From NCBI GenBank assembly GCA_030512295.1, contig JAULSR010000005.1:1550001-1614000 (forward strand): DNA of 64,000 nucleotides. Direction: 5' to 3'. The notes under the pieces are model-generated. The model made no database searches. It saw nothing but the letters and a program-made list of their open reading frames with translations, and was not told the DNA's origin. The DNA comes from Bombardia bombarda. Its lineage: Eukaryota; Ascomycota; Sordariomycetes; Sordariales; Lasiosphaeriaceae. Position 1 is the stretch's first letter; every line of letters starts with the position of its first letter. Positions 47,751-58,854 of the stretch are shown here, piece after piece. The translations under genes and the position numbers were made by a program.

Positions 47751-47790
<40 letters not shown>

Positions 47791-47926
47791 GCAACACCCC
47801 TATCGTTTTGTTACAACCTTTGTCGCAGTCGCAGTCGCAGCAGCACATACCTACCCACCTCGTCGCCGTCGCGCGCGCACTGCGCCCCGCGCATCCCACA
47901 CACACATACACACACATACACACACC
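47055..47926. other. Intergenic spacer upstream of the cyclin gene
   Basis: 3' flank of Prp4 and promoter/leader of the cyclin gene. The last 200 bp hold a CAG repeat and an ACACAC-rich stretch directly before the ATG. No gene supported. Confidence 0.5.
47752..47789 (+). repeat. (CAG)12 in the leader of the cyclin gene
   Basis: Perfect CAG trinucleotide run about 140 bp upstream of the cyclin start codon, probably in its 5' UTR; no supported coding frame covers it. Confidence 0.9.
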
Positions 47927-49553
47927 ATGTCCAACGTCGACAGGTACCGCCCCGCCCGAGAGGGCTACCAGCCGCCATCTCTACCGCTCAAACCACCACC
48001 GACGATCGGGGACCGTCTTTCCAAGTCGCCAGCAGCGAGGAGACGCGACGTGCCCCCCGCCGTGCCGTCACCACCCGCCTACAGTTCGAGAACGTCACCG
48101 CCGCGGCCCCAATCAGCGCGTAGGAGCGCACCGTCGCCGGCCAACTCGAGCCCCCAGCGCCTCCCGCAGGCGCGCCCAGACCAATGGACCTTTGCGCTCG
48201 ACGAGGTGGCGAGCACGCCCAGCATACTCGACGGGCTGTCGGTGACGGAGGAGCGCGTGCGGAGGTCCAAGGGCGTCAACTTCATCTACCAGACGGGCAT
48301 CTCCCTCGACATCCCGCAGACGACGCTGTGGGTCGCGGGCGTGTTTTTCCATCGCTTTTATATGCGACACAGCATGGTCGAGGAGAAGGGCGGGATACAT
48401 CAATATGTGAGTGGGCATGCATGCTCCGGGGCGCCGCTACCGGCAGGCGCGGCCAGCCACCCCCCCTGTCTCCAATACTGACGGACACTGCCAACCAGAA
48501 CATAGCGGCAACCTCCCTCTTCCTCGCCAACAAGACGGAAGAAAACTGCCGCAAGACCAAGGACCTCATCATCGCGGTCGCCAAGGTGGCGCAAAAGAAC
48601 CCCAGACTCGTCATCGACGAGCAGAGCAAGGAGTACTGGCGCTGGCGCGACAGCATCCTGGCCTACGAGGAGCTCATGCTCGAGGTGCTCACCTTCGACC
48701 TCGTGGTCGACAACCCGTTCCGCCACCTGTACGAGCAGCTCGGCCACCTCGACATGATCCACGACAAGGCCCTGCGCAACTCGGCCTGGGCCTTTTGCGG
48801 CGACGCCGCCATGACCATCCTGCCCATCGTCGTCCACCCGCGCGACGTCGCCATCACGGCCATCTTCTTCGCGTCTACAATGACCAAGATCCAGCTGCAT
48901 GACCGGCATGGCGAGGCGTGGTGGAAGTTTCTGCGGGGGAGCGAGGACACGATTGTGCTGATATTGGGGACCGTGATGGATTGGTATAAGGAGAACCCGC
49001 TGCGCAAGACGGCCAGGCCGGGGTCGCCCGAGTTTAACCTGGAGAGCACCAGGAGGAGAGGGGAGACGATTGTGAGCCAGACGGAGGCCGGGTCGCCGAT
49101 AGATGTGGAGAGGGGGGCGGCGGCGTCGGTGAGTCCGCTGCCGCCGCGGAGGGGGGTGGCGAATGGGAATGCGGGTGGTAGGGACGGCGGGAAAGGGGAT
49201 GAGGGTGGCGAAACAGGGGCAAAAATCAAGATCGAGGCGACGGATGGGGATATGAAGATGGAAAATACGGCTGCCGCCCCAGCGGGCTCGTCTCAGCAGC
49301 CTAGTAGGGGGGACTCGGACGCGGCGCTCAAGGCGGCGGCTAATGATCCGGCTACGCATGAGGGCACGCATCCTCCCAACGGTGCCGGGGCGGAGAGCGG
49401 TGGGGGTGTGCGCACATTGGCGGCGGCGGCGGCGGCGGCGGCGATTAAGCATAGGAGTATGGACGTGGACGACTCCCAGGGCGGCGCCGGATCGGACGAG
49501 CAGCGGGAGAGTAAGAGACCGCGGCTGTCGTCGCCGGCTACGGCTAGTGCTGG

Positions 49554-49586
<33 letters not shown>

Positions 49587-49626
49587 GGGGGAGGTGGATG
49601 AGGGGGAGATTGACGGGTCACAATGA
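47927..49626 (+). CDS. Cyclin of the T/K/C type (Pch1-like, Cdk9 partner candidate)
   Basis: Exons 47927-48406 and 48499-49626 with a 92-nt GTGAGT..CCAG intron; 535 residues. A Pro-rich N-terminus precedes the cyclin boxes (about residues 85-330): WTFALDEVASTPSI, KGVNFIYQTGISLDIPQTTL, GVFFHRFYMRHSM, then SLFLANKTEENCRK and LEVLTFDLVVDNPF. This pattern is that of transcription cyclins, whose kinase partners phosphorylate the RNA polymerase II tail; Pch1 (P-TEFb) is the closest fit, with Ctk2 or cyclin L as alternatives. The C-terminal 200 residues are low complexity (Ala run, then an Asp run and EGEVDEGEIDGSQ) with an RKR-type nuclear signal (ESKRPRLSS). The intron joins IHQY to NIAATSLFLANK in phase 0. 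Confidence 0.85.
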
Positions 49627-50599
49627 TGAGGATTGGACCTTTTTGTTTTTTTTTCTTCTCCCTCCCTTTCATTGGTCCATTCATCCACCTGTCTAACCAT
49701 CTCACTTTGTTTTGTTTTACTCACTTACCTCAAGCGACGCTTATTTTCGGATTTATCTCTACCTACTACTTTTAGGGTGTAGGAGTGCGTGTGATTTGGC
49801 GTCAGGGCAGGCCTGGAACGGCTGGGTTCAGGAGGGATGGGGTGTTGGGTTTGGGGCCTTGGGTCTGGTTTAGGTTGGGGTTTTTGGGGGAAAGATTCCC
49901 TCCGACGGGTGGCTGTCGGTGGCAATCCGTTAGGATGGGAAAGGGAAGGATACTCGGTGTGTTGATTGCGCGTGTGTTTGGTCCAGGCTGAGGCTCAGGT
50001 CCAGGTCAAGGTCCAGGTCCAGGTGGTCTGGATGGGCTGCCGACCTGCCGACTGGACAACGGGCTGGTTGGTTGGCTGGCTGGCTATATCAATAAGAGAG
50101 TGTACTGTATACCCCTCTCTCTCCCTTCCTCTTGACCCCTTTTCGTGTTGCGTAGCTACCTTACTCTTTAACCTGGTCGGGATTATGGAGAGGCGGAAAG
50201 AAAGGGGGTGGGAAGACTGTGAGGGGTATGATATCAATGGTGTTGTGAACAAAACGCCAGTCTGGCGCCAGAGCGAATTGGAGTTATTTTCGCTGACGCT
50301 TGGGGCAGCAGCGTCGCAAGAAATAAGGGAGGAAAAGACCATCCACGACGAGGTTGGGACTCGAAATTAGGAAAATCTAAGCATGCAAGCGAACTGTGTT
50401 ATAGCGCAGAGTTACATATTACATAGTCAGAAATAGGATAGGTAGAGAACACAGAGCATGAGGCGTAAAGGGGGCTGAGTAGAATGGTAGACAAATCATT
50501 TGATATCATGTCGATGGCGTATTCTTATTCATGGACACATTGAACAGACCAAGTTTTACGGGTTTCTTCTTTTTTTATTATTCACTTTACTCGCCTGCA
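49627..50599. other. Intergenic spacer between convergent genes
   Basis: 3' flanks of the cyclin (+) and Dus4 (-) genes. Short direct repeats of GGTCCA occur at 49983-50024 and GGTTGGCTGG runs near 50070. No gene seen. Confidence 0.5.
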
Positions 50600-52106
50600 C
50601 TACCTATCCCTCCGCAATCCCGCCATCCTACCATCACCATCACCACCGCCATCACCATCACTACCCAAGACCCCCATCCCCCTAGGCATCTTCTCATCCA
50701 GAAAATCAATCAAATCAACCATATTACCACAAGCCATCATGGCACTCCGCTCCTGCTTGCTAAGAAGCGCAGTCTTGACGGGACCCATGCCCGGGGCGCA
50801 CATCTCGCTCAGATGGTGCAGGACCAGCTTAAAGGGCAGCGGGCAGCGGGCCACGTTGCTCATAAAGGTCTCGACGGCCTCCCAGGGGCAGGCGTCGAAG
50901 CCGGCGTAGAGGGCCGGGTTGGCGAGGATGGCGCGCGCCGACATCAGTCCGGCTAGTTTGGGAATCGATAGCCTTTTGTCGTCGTCGGTGGTGGTTTTGG
51001 TGGAAAAGGTTGGGGTGAGGAGGGGCGAGGAGAAGGGGAGGGTGTTTAGCGTGAAGACGTCGCCTGAGACAAGTATGGGGACCTTGTCGCCAAAGGTTGA
51101 TGCGAGGATGGAGAGGGACTCGGCGTTGATGGGGGTGCTGGAGGGGGTTGAGCGGGTGCGGGGGTGGATGGTGAGGAAGTCGATGTGGCGGTTGTGTTCG
51201 GGTCCGAGGACTGTGGTGATGAAGTCCATTGTTTTTCTGAGGTCGTTGTGCACGCGGATCTTGACGCTGACGCTCTTTCCCCTGGGGTTGTCCATGTCCT
51301 TTTCCTTGCCAACGGCCCAGCCGTCCTGGCGCAACCGCTCGCGTGTCTCGATGACCATGTCGCGCACGAGTTCTCGCTTCTCCATCAGGGCGGCCCCTAG
51401 GGTTTCGGCACATGCCCATGATTGGGGGCAGCCGCAGTTTAGATCGACGCCGCTGGAGTAGGGGACGACGAGGGAGGATGCTCGCGCGAGTTCCAGGGGA
51501 GAGTTGGCGCCGAATTGGACTATTGTTGGTGGTTGGGCGCTGTTTGTGGATAGGGTGAAATCTTGAAAGCAGCAGGAGTTAAATGTTAGGAAGAACGTAA
51601 AGAGAAACATATAAGGATCAGTGCTAGGTGGTAACCAACCGCTGTCTCGGGCGAAGTGGCTTCTGTTGAATTCCTTGGCCAAGATCATCGGCGTCCAGCA
51701 GATATCTGTGCCATATGCAAAGACGGTCTGGCGGAAGGCAAGCTACTTGGTTCGTTAGACTTGATAGTCATAATGGAGACGTTATACTAAACAACTTACC
51801 TTGCTATACCTCACCATAGGTGCCAAGGTGTAAACGAGTCTCTTTTGGCTCTTGGCAAGGTCGAAGATCTTGAGAGGGCTGTTTATATGAGTCAGTTTGA
51901 TGAGCGTTTGATGAGTATTTTTTTTTTTTTTTTTTTTTTTTTTGATAAATAAAGACATCTCATGAATGATAACGAGTCTTTATACGAACGACACTGCTTA
52001 TAAACAAGGGTTAGGCAGCAAAGCTCAGGTTGCTTATGAGTGCAACAAAAAGAGAGGTCATGGAAAGGTCTTACTGCACAAAATCCGATTTTATTTGATC
52101 TTTCAT
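50600..52106 (-). CDS. DUS4: tRNA-dihydrouridine synthase Dus4
   Basis: Exons (minus) 52106-52075, 51878-51800, 51742-51640 and 51561-50600; introns of 196, 57 and 78 nt; 391 residues. The deduced protein starts MKDQIKSDFV, then PLKIFDLAKSQKRLVYTLAPM and VRYSKLAFRQTVFAYGTDICW. The FMN-binding TIM barrel shows VQFGANSP, the active-site loop DLNCGCPQSWA (the Cys before Pro is the catalytic acid), KIRVHNDLRKT, and LTIHPRTR. Dus4 reduces uridines 20a/20b in the tRNA D-loop using NADPH and FMN. The first exon and the 196-nt intron (which contains a 26-T run on the + strand) are the least certain part; the intron 3 donor is GTTGGT, unusual but in frame. A ~15-residue Gly/Asp-rich tail ends the protein. 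Confidence 0.88.
51918..51943. repeat. 26-T homopolymer in Dus4 intron 1
   Basis: A run of 26 T on the + strand (A in the transcript) within the first intron. Runs of this length are prone to length miscalls. Confidence 0.9.
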
Positions 52107-52645
52107 CTTGTCGCCGTGATGATGCTTTCAGATCTATCGTAAAAAAGTAGACCACGACGACAGTAAGTGTCAAATGGTTTGATCGTTGTTTGTCGTGTTA
52201 GAGGCCGATCAAGATGTGGAGTCAATCAGGGCCGATTGAGAATTGAACTGAAGTTGTGAAGAGGGAGGCAAAGTGGGTCCCTGGGGCAGCAAGGTCCCCA
52301 AAGGTCCCCGCTTCCCACTTACACCACTAACACGCTGGGGCTTGTATCTACAACAGAAGCACAATCCAAGCAATCATAACCAGAACAAGCAAAATCATTG
52401 TGATATAACTACATAAACGTATACTGCCAAGTGAATCTAGGTTTTCATGTATTTGCAGAGCTCAAATCCCAGATGTAAGTATGAGATTCTTGCATATCAA
52501 GGTACCTAGGTACATATGTACATACCATATCGCCCACCCCTTTTCCTTTTTAGTAACCGTATGTGCTCACCTACCCCCTTTTCCACCTTCATGACCGTAC
52601 ATAGAAGAAATCAAGAAAACAAAGAAAAGAAAAGAAGACCCAGGA
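52107..52645. other. Intergenic spacer
   Basis: Promoter of Dus4 and 3' flank of the Cys-rich protein gene. Contains AAGGTACCTAGGTACATATGTAC near 52499, a palindrome-rich member of the dispersed TAGGTACC motif set. No gene seen. Confidence 0.5.
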
Positions 52646-53352
52646 TCAGACGTAAGCAGAAACAAGTGTCGGCGTGGGAATCGACGGAGCAGGAATGCCG
52701 CCCGTCTTTGTCACACAAGCCGGTGGTGTGAAGGTAGGCCACGGCCTGCAATCCGCGAAGCATCTGTAGCGACATGTTAGTTTGCACTTTATAGTCTTGT
52801 ATATATTTCAGCGAGTATTTTTGTCTTTGGGTTCAACATACCCTCCGTACGTCATGCCACACGAGTTGATGCCATCCCAGCAAATAGTCGCTCCTGACCC
52901 AGCACTAGTGCCGCAGCCAGACCCAGTGACGGATGTATTAGGAGGAGCCGTCACGGTGGAAGGGCCGGAAACGCTGGTCGTGAGGGTCACCGTCACGGGG
53001 GTACTCGTTGCGGAGGCGCTGGTGGGCGTGGGTGGCACGCAATAGGGGCCGAGGGGCTTCTCGGAGGGCTTGCACTTGTCGTAGCAGCTGTGGGTTGGAG
53101 GTTGGTTAGTATTTTATATTTATTTTGATGATGATTGCTGCTACTTCTTTGTATTGCAGAGAGGGAGGAGGGTAGAAGAGTAAGGGTGGAAAAAGACAGA
53201 ACGTACGCGCCCCATTTGACTCCGCACGCGTTGACTGTATCAAAACATATTGTTCGAGGCTTCTCACAATCCCCCTGAGGTCTTGGGGCGGCGGCGACGA
53301 GGCCCGAGAGCAGAGCCAACGCACAAAACAGGGGAGAAGTTGTTGAAAACAT
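52646..53352 (-). CDS. Small secreted protein with a duplicated cysteine-rich domain
   Basis: Exons (minus) 53352-53207, 53087-52842 and 52763-52646; introns of 119 and 78 nt; 169 residues. Signal peptide MFSTTSPLFCALALLSGLVAAA. The mature protein has two copies of one domain: ICFDTVNACGVKWGA-CYDKC..PYC and ICWDGINSCGMTYGG-CFADC..PAC, joined by a Ser/Thr/Val-rich linker (TVTLTTSVSGPSTVTAPP). The pattern is ICxDxxNxCGxxxGxCxxxC. Both introns cut the same point of the domain (between the Gly-Gly/Ala and the Cys) in phase 2, so the exon structure was duplicated together with the domain. I do not recognise the family. Size, signal peptide and paired cysteines fit a secreted wall or effector-like protein; function is unknown. 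Confidence 0.8.
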
Positions 53353-55450
53353 GATTTTGAAGTCTCTGAAAGCGAGAAAAATACTGATTACGACGAACTT
53401 CCTATCTGAGAAATGAATGTGAGAGATGGAAAGTCACGAAAGAACAGGAGCCTTCCTTTTGATGAGAGGTGAGCTTGAGACACGGATCAAAAAGACGACA
53501 ACCCGTTGAGAAACGCAACAGCTACATACATGCTCTACACCTCTGAAAACCCTAGCTCGTATTCACATACAAGGTCAATTAACAAGAAACAATTGGAAGG
53601 CTTGGTGATAAACAACATACGCCCACGGACATCCTGTAGCCCACTTGGACTGCCGTGCTTGGCTCCTTGGCCATGTAGAAGGATTGACATCCCCTTTTAC
53701 ACGTGTGCGTGGTGATTTCGCCCCCGGTTCACACAGGATCAGGAATCGAAGGAAGCATCAACCTGGGCTGATGTCAAGGAACGCCAGGACGGTTGCTGTT
53801 TTGGCTGATCTGGAGTTAATATGTTTTCTGGCTGCATAGTGTAATTGGTAGCCAAGACGGAATGGTTCTATAGTGACGGCCTACTTTAACAAGGAGGGGC
53901 GGCGGCGACCAAACGGTATGTACCGAAATAGTAAGGCAGGGAAAGGTCTTGGCTACCTGAATGTGGTGTTAAAACGCCTTTATAGGTGCGTAGGGTCGTA
54001 GGGTCGTAGGGTCGTAGGGTCGTAGGGTCGCAGGCTACGCGGGGAAAAGCAACCACCCCGGATTTTCGGAGCGGGTAAGGGGTCGAGACCAGATCTCCAA
54101 GTAAATTCTCCGCCACCTGTGGTGGGAAGAGACTTGGGCGTTTTCGAGTCTTCGATCGTGGGGCCAGAGAAAAGGTGTGGACCGGACACTGGGAAACATG
54201 GCGTGCTGCATGTTTGATTCGATGCATGCTTCATCGCCTCGGGGCGTTCCTGAAATAGGTAGGTTTAGAGGTCTTGGAGCCTCATGACCGCTGCAACACC
54301 AATATATCGTGGCGCCTCAAGATCGGCAAGCGGCTCGAATACCCAATCCTCTCTGAAAATCAGTCTCACCGAGAGAAGAAAAAAAAAAGAAGAAGAAACG
54401 TTGCGGTTGGTGACGGCTTCCTCGGGGGGTGGGAGGTCATCTCTCTCTGCAATGTCGCGGTTTGTGTCGTCCGTCATGGAAGAGGAAGGAAGATAGGACG
54501 GGTATATTCCGAGCTCTGCTGATCCTAAACGCGCTAGGTGGTGCTGCAAGGCGCTTGAAGCAACATCTTAATATGACGGCAATCTTCTAGAACCGACAGA
54601 AGCCACCCTCCACTTCTTTGCACGCGAGGCGCACAACGTGACTCTGTCTGCATGGGTGATAAACTGCCGCGCTGCTGTGTACCGGTCAGCCAACGCTCGG
54701 GATTCTCCTTGGTGTTGAACGCAAAAAAAGCTGCATTTTTAATTTGTTTGCTGTTGGATATATGAACAGCAATGAAGAGCAACCAGGTCTGGGGGAAATG
54801 CGGGCTTGCTAAAAATAGGAGGGCTCAAAGTTCCGCAACGGCATGTTTTGTTGTACATACAGACGACAGATTCTTCTGGACATATTGGGGTGTTGCGGAT
54901 TGCATGCGGATTGTATGGGGCCACCCTCCGGGAAATTCAATTGCCCCTTTGCGGTCCTTGCAGGAAGGGGGTCTGAAGGGGGTGTGATTCGCTGAGGTTG
55001 ATGGCGGATGAATTCACCAGCGTCGCCACGGATGTTTAAACTGTATATTTGCCTTAAATTGCGGGCAAAGTCGCCAAGAGCGGTGCTGCCCTCTCTAAGA
55101 GCATGCGAGAAACAAAAACACATGTGTGGGTGACGTGATGAAGTGTGTGTGGGCAGTTGTGTGTGTGGGAGAATGGATGCATCGATGGTGTCGTGACATC
55201 TGATAGAAGGAAAAGGAATATGAGGAAAAAAGATTGTAAAAAGACGTGCATGATGATAGCAGACCATTGAAAAGAAAACTCATAAAAAGCTCCATGCTCG
55301 TCGTCTTGTGAAAAGAGGGAAAGAGCATTCCACCAGCCAAGACATCAAAAGACGTGATCAGAGCAAACAAACCCAATACCATATCTCAGACACCATCATC
55401 CTCACCATCACTACTACCAATAACCCTCAACAGCACACCCAACCATCACT
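53353..55450. other. Intergenic region (divergent) of 2.1 kb
   Basis: Promoters of the Cys-rich protein (-) and the next secreted protein (+). It contains the CGTAGGGT tandem repeat (listed) and poly-purine stretches near 54370-54395. No gene supported on either strand. Confidence 0.5.
53989..54028. repeat. Five tandem copies of CGTAGGGT
   Basis: Perfect eight-base tandem array, flanked by GCGTAG on the left and CTACGC about ten bases after it on the right, so the ends can pair. Each unit carries a GGG run. Confidence 0.9.
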
Positions 55451-56210
55451 ATGAAGTGGCAGACCCTCACCCTCGGCTTCTTCGCCACCACCGGCCTCGC
55501 CAGCCCCATCAACACCGAAGCCAGAGACGTCGCAGCCCAAAACCTCTACTCCCTGCGCCTCTCCTCGTAAGTTACCATACCACGCCTACCCTCACAACAC
55601 TGACACCGCATCTCCCCCCCCCTCCCCAGGTCCACCCGCTCCCTCGACGGCAAATACCTCGGCGTCAACGGCACCCTCGTGGGCGTCTACAAGAAGTCGA
55701 CGGCCCTGCGCTTCTACCCCGTCACCAACAAGGAGACCAGCATGGTGGAGCTGCACACGTACCCCGTCGGCGTCGTCGACCACGCGCTCGCCCTCATCGG
55801 CTCCGAGTCGCAGGGCCTGCTCGACCTGTCCGACGTCGTCAACCCCGACTCCTTCACCACGCCCAAGGGCACAAAGTGCGACTGGAAGTCGTTCCACCTC
55901 GCCAGCAGCGGTGACTCGGTCAACACGCTCACCTACGGCGGCGCCGGCAAGAACGGCCGGTGGGTTGCGTTCCCGTCGGGCAACGGGGCCGAGTGGACTG
56001 TCAAGTGGAAGGATTGTGAGTTTTTTCCGTCTTTCTTTTTCTGATTTCTTTATGCGCGAAGGGGGGTCTTGTTGCTGACGGTATGAAAAAAAAAAAATTT
56101 AAAAAAAATTAGCCAACGCCATGACCCTCCAGACCTACATGCCCGTTGCCATTGTGTACGAGGCCGTCATCACCGACACCACCGTCGCCAATGGTGATGC
56201 CGACAGCTGA
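55451..56210 (+). CDS. Secreted protein of unknown function
   Basis: Exons 55451-55566, 55630-56015 and 56113-56210; introns of 63 and 97 nt; 199 residues. Signal peptide MKWQTLTLGFFATTGLASPI. The mature part is compact, without internal repeats: NLYSLRLSS, then SLDGKYLGVNG, ALRFYPVTNKETSMVELH, GSESQGLLDLSDVVNPDSF, TKCDWKSFHL, and MTLQTYMPVAIVYEAVITD. It has only one obvious mature Cys (TKCDW) and no GPI or membrane signal, so it is probably released. The repeated hydrophobic strands suggest a beta-rich fold. I do not recognise the family. The last intron ends in an A/T-rich AAAATTAG acceptor and restores KWKD to SNAMTLQTY. Confidence 0.75.
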
Positions 56211-56897
56211 ACGAGTGTTGGTTCGGTTCTGTTCTGTTCTCGTATCAAGTCATCGTAGGTGATATTCTGGTTCTTGGGAATGGGTTAAAAATAAAAGGAC
56301 AGAAAGTTTGTCAAAGTTGAGGTTGGAGTGTTGTGCCAGACGCTGAATGGCGACGAGGTCTTTCTTAGGTAGTAGTTCTAGAAGGTTGCTTGTCTTGTTA
56401 AGAATATGGGTCGCTCTTTTTTATTCAAATTCCATCCAAATACCCTCAGTCGTGTTTTCCATGAAAGTCGTGAACTGCCACTGTTGCTGCTGCTTCTGTT
56501 GTGGTAGTGGTCGCTTGAAACGTTCATTCTCCATCACCCCTGACACGTGTGTCGGTGTCGTCTGATATCTGCGGTATATACCCTCTATATGGTACGATGA
56601 CATCTGAAATCGAGCGAGCGCTGTGTAACCGCGGGCGCGGCGCGGCACGGCAACGACGACAAGATAAAGTTTCGGAACAAAAAGCCATATCTCTCTCATT
56701 GCTGCTACTGTACTGTGACAAAGTAAACTCCAACCATGCACAGGAAAGACCAGGGTAAGTAAAAGTTTACAAATTGCGTTGTGTGTCCACGTTTATCAGG
56801 ACCGCCGCCCGCCTGCCCACCCGCGCTTCTTTTCTCCCACCCCCCTCCCTCATCATAACTTCTACATCCCAACTCCAACTCCAACTTTCGAGACAAA
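56211..56897. other. Intergenic spacer between convergent genes
   Basis: 3' flanks of the secreted protein (+) and SDHB (-). No gene supported. Confidence 0.5.
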
Positions 56898-57904
56898 TTA
56901 AAACGACATCTCCTTCTTAATGTTGGCAATAGCCAGACCGGGGTTCAGGCCCTTGGGGCATGTCCGGGTGCAGTTGAGGATGGTGTGGCAGCGGTACAGA
57001 CTCATCGAGTTGTTGAGGGCGTCGTAGCGCTCCTGCGTCCTCTCGTCGCGAGAGTCGGCGAGCCAGCGGTACGACTGCAGGAGGATGGCGGGGCCGAGAT
57101 ACTCCTCAGAGTTCCACCAGTACGAAGGGCACGAGGTCGAACAGCACGCGCACAGAATGCACTCATAGAGACCGTCGAGCTTCCTCCGGTCCGCCTTGCT
57201 CTGTCTGTATTCCTTGCCCTGTGGTGGTGTCAGCTAATGCATAACTGAGTAAAAGAGGCGAAGGTCCAGATTCTGCTACTCACATCCGGGGACGGCGTAT
57301 CTCGCTGGAGATACGGCTTGATGGACTTGTACTGCTTGTAGAAGAGGGTGAGATCGGGGACGAGGTCCTTGACGACGTAGGTGTGCGGCAGAGGGTAGAT
57401 CTTGGTCTCGGCGGCGTCCTCAGCGGGGATACGGCCTGTTCATGTCAAATCGTGTAAGTAATCTGTTGCGAGATGTCCCATATCGCAGACGTGCCCCCTG
57501 GCATCCGCGCGGCTTCACTCACAGAGACAGGCGAGGGTGTTGGTTCCGTTGATGTTCATGGCACAGCTGCCGCAAATGCCCTCTCTGCAACTCCGCCTGA
57601 AGGTCAAGGTCGGGTCCAGCTCGTTCTTGATGCGGATCAAAGCGTCGAGGACCATGGGGCCCGTCTTGTTGAGGTCGAGGGTGTAGCTCTGCATGCGCGG
57701 CTTCTCGGTCGGGGTATCGGGGTTCCAGCGGTAGATCTGGAACGTCTTCATCTTGGCCTTGTCGCCAGAGGCGGTCTGGCTGGCCTCGGCGGCATCGGAG
57801 AGCTGGGCGAAGCCGCGCACGGGGGCGGCGGCGGCGACGCGGAAGGCCGAGCGAGATGAAGCCAGGATCCGGGCGGCGGATGCGGAGGAGCGGAGAGCTG
57901 TCAT
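56898..57904 (-). CDS. SDH2: Succinate dehydrogenase iron-sulphur subunit, mitochondrial (SdhB)
   Basis: Exons (minus) 57904-57523, 57435-57284 and 57218-56898; introns of 87 and 65 nt; 284 residues. An Arg/Ser/Ala-rich presequence (MTALRSSASAARILASS.., about 45 residues) precedes KTFQIYRWNPD. The [2Fe-2S] ligands are in SCREGICGSCAMNI and TLACLC, the [4Fe-4S] in CILCACCSTSCPSYWW, and the [3Fe-4S] in CHTILNCTRTCPKGLNPG. SdhB passes electrons from the flavin of SdhA to ubiquinone in complex II of the inner membrane. It ends IANIKKEMSF. The junctions (TLACL to CRIPAEDA; TPSPD to GKEYRQSKAD) restore the conserved sequence exactly. The His in the CHTILNC motif is the residue position often altered in carboxamide-resistant isolates; here it is the wild-type His. 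Confidence 0.95.
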
Positions 57905-58854
57905 TGTCGCGACTGGGGGGGAGGGAGACGAGAAGAGAGGCGAGCTGGAGCAATTAATAGAAGCCGCGTAGGCAGTCGAGCTTCTTGGTTCTTCTTTACC
58001 CAGGAACAAGTCAACAAGACGAATTGGCACGGATGGTGATGGTAGGCCGCGGCAAGTTTATCACGACGACGACGACAAGTGAGTGATTGGTGGCGTCGAG
58101 TTAGAGCGGATTTCAGCATCCATGATCTTCACATTCAGTTGCCGGAACACCTCGGTAAATTCTGGCCAATCACCTACCAGCGAATTCCAATTCAACCATG
58201 AAGCGAACCCGCCTGCCGCTCACACCCGAGCCACTCTGGGTGACTAAGCTGGGCAAACTGGCCCATGCTCCACTTAGCACCCAGAATTCCAGCTAGGAAG
58301 TCTCCATGTCCGGTGACCCGCATGAGATTGGACGATCGCCTCCCATCAACCGCCGAATAACAAACCGCGCTGCATATCTGCGTTTGTAGCGGTAGGCCAG
58401 GCGTGAGAGTGACATAACCAGCTTGTAAAGTACCTACCTACGTAGTGCAGTGAGCTGCTTGATTGAGGCGCAGGTCATCTCTAAAGCCAAAAAAAGGTTC
58501 GCCGGCCAAGGGTGGCGTGAACTAAATACCGATCGTTTGTCTACCGGCGTTGAATCCTCCACTGCCAGCCGATCTTGTGCCGATCTTTTTATACTCCCGA
58601 TATCTCCATCTCTTTGTTGATGATGTGAATAGGGAGTTTTCGCGCGATAAACTTTCAATTTGTGGAGCCCAGCGGGGCTTCGCACCAAACCCGTCCTCTC
58701 TAGGCATGCAAAGCACACCGAGAAGGTCCTCACTGCTTTGGAGCTTGCTGCCCATTCTCCCCGTCCGTCTCAGTATTGAGATCCCACCCCGAGGACCCCA
58801 AACGCACCGTTGCCTTGTGTCCGACGAGTCCAACGCCGTCCCTCACACCAAGAA
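57905..58854. promoter_or_regulatory. Divergent promoter region between SDHB and Ptc7-like gene
   Basis: Both flanking genes encode mitochondrial proteins and share this 950-bp region. Two CCAAT pentamers lie at 58166-58170 and 58187-58191, possible sites of the HAP/CBF complex that controls respiratory genes. An open frame at 58550-58963 overlaps the Ptc7 start but shows no features. Confidence 0.4.

Noticed and set aside
48400..49452. 350-codon minus frame opposite the cyclin
   Set aside because: GC-rich antisense shadow full of Arg/His/Pro, no domain, overlaps the conserved cyclin boxes.
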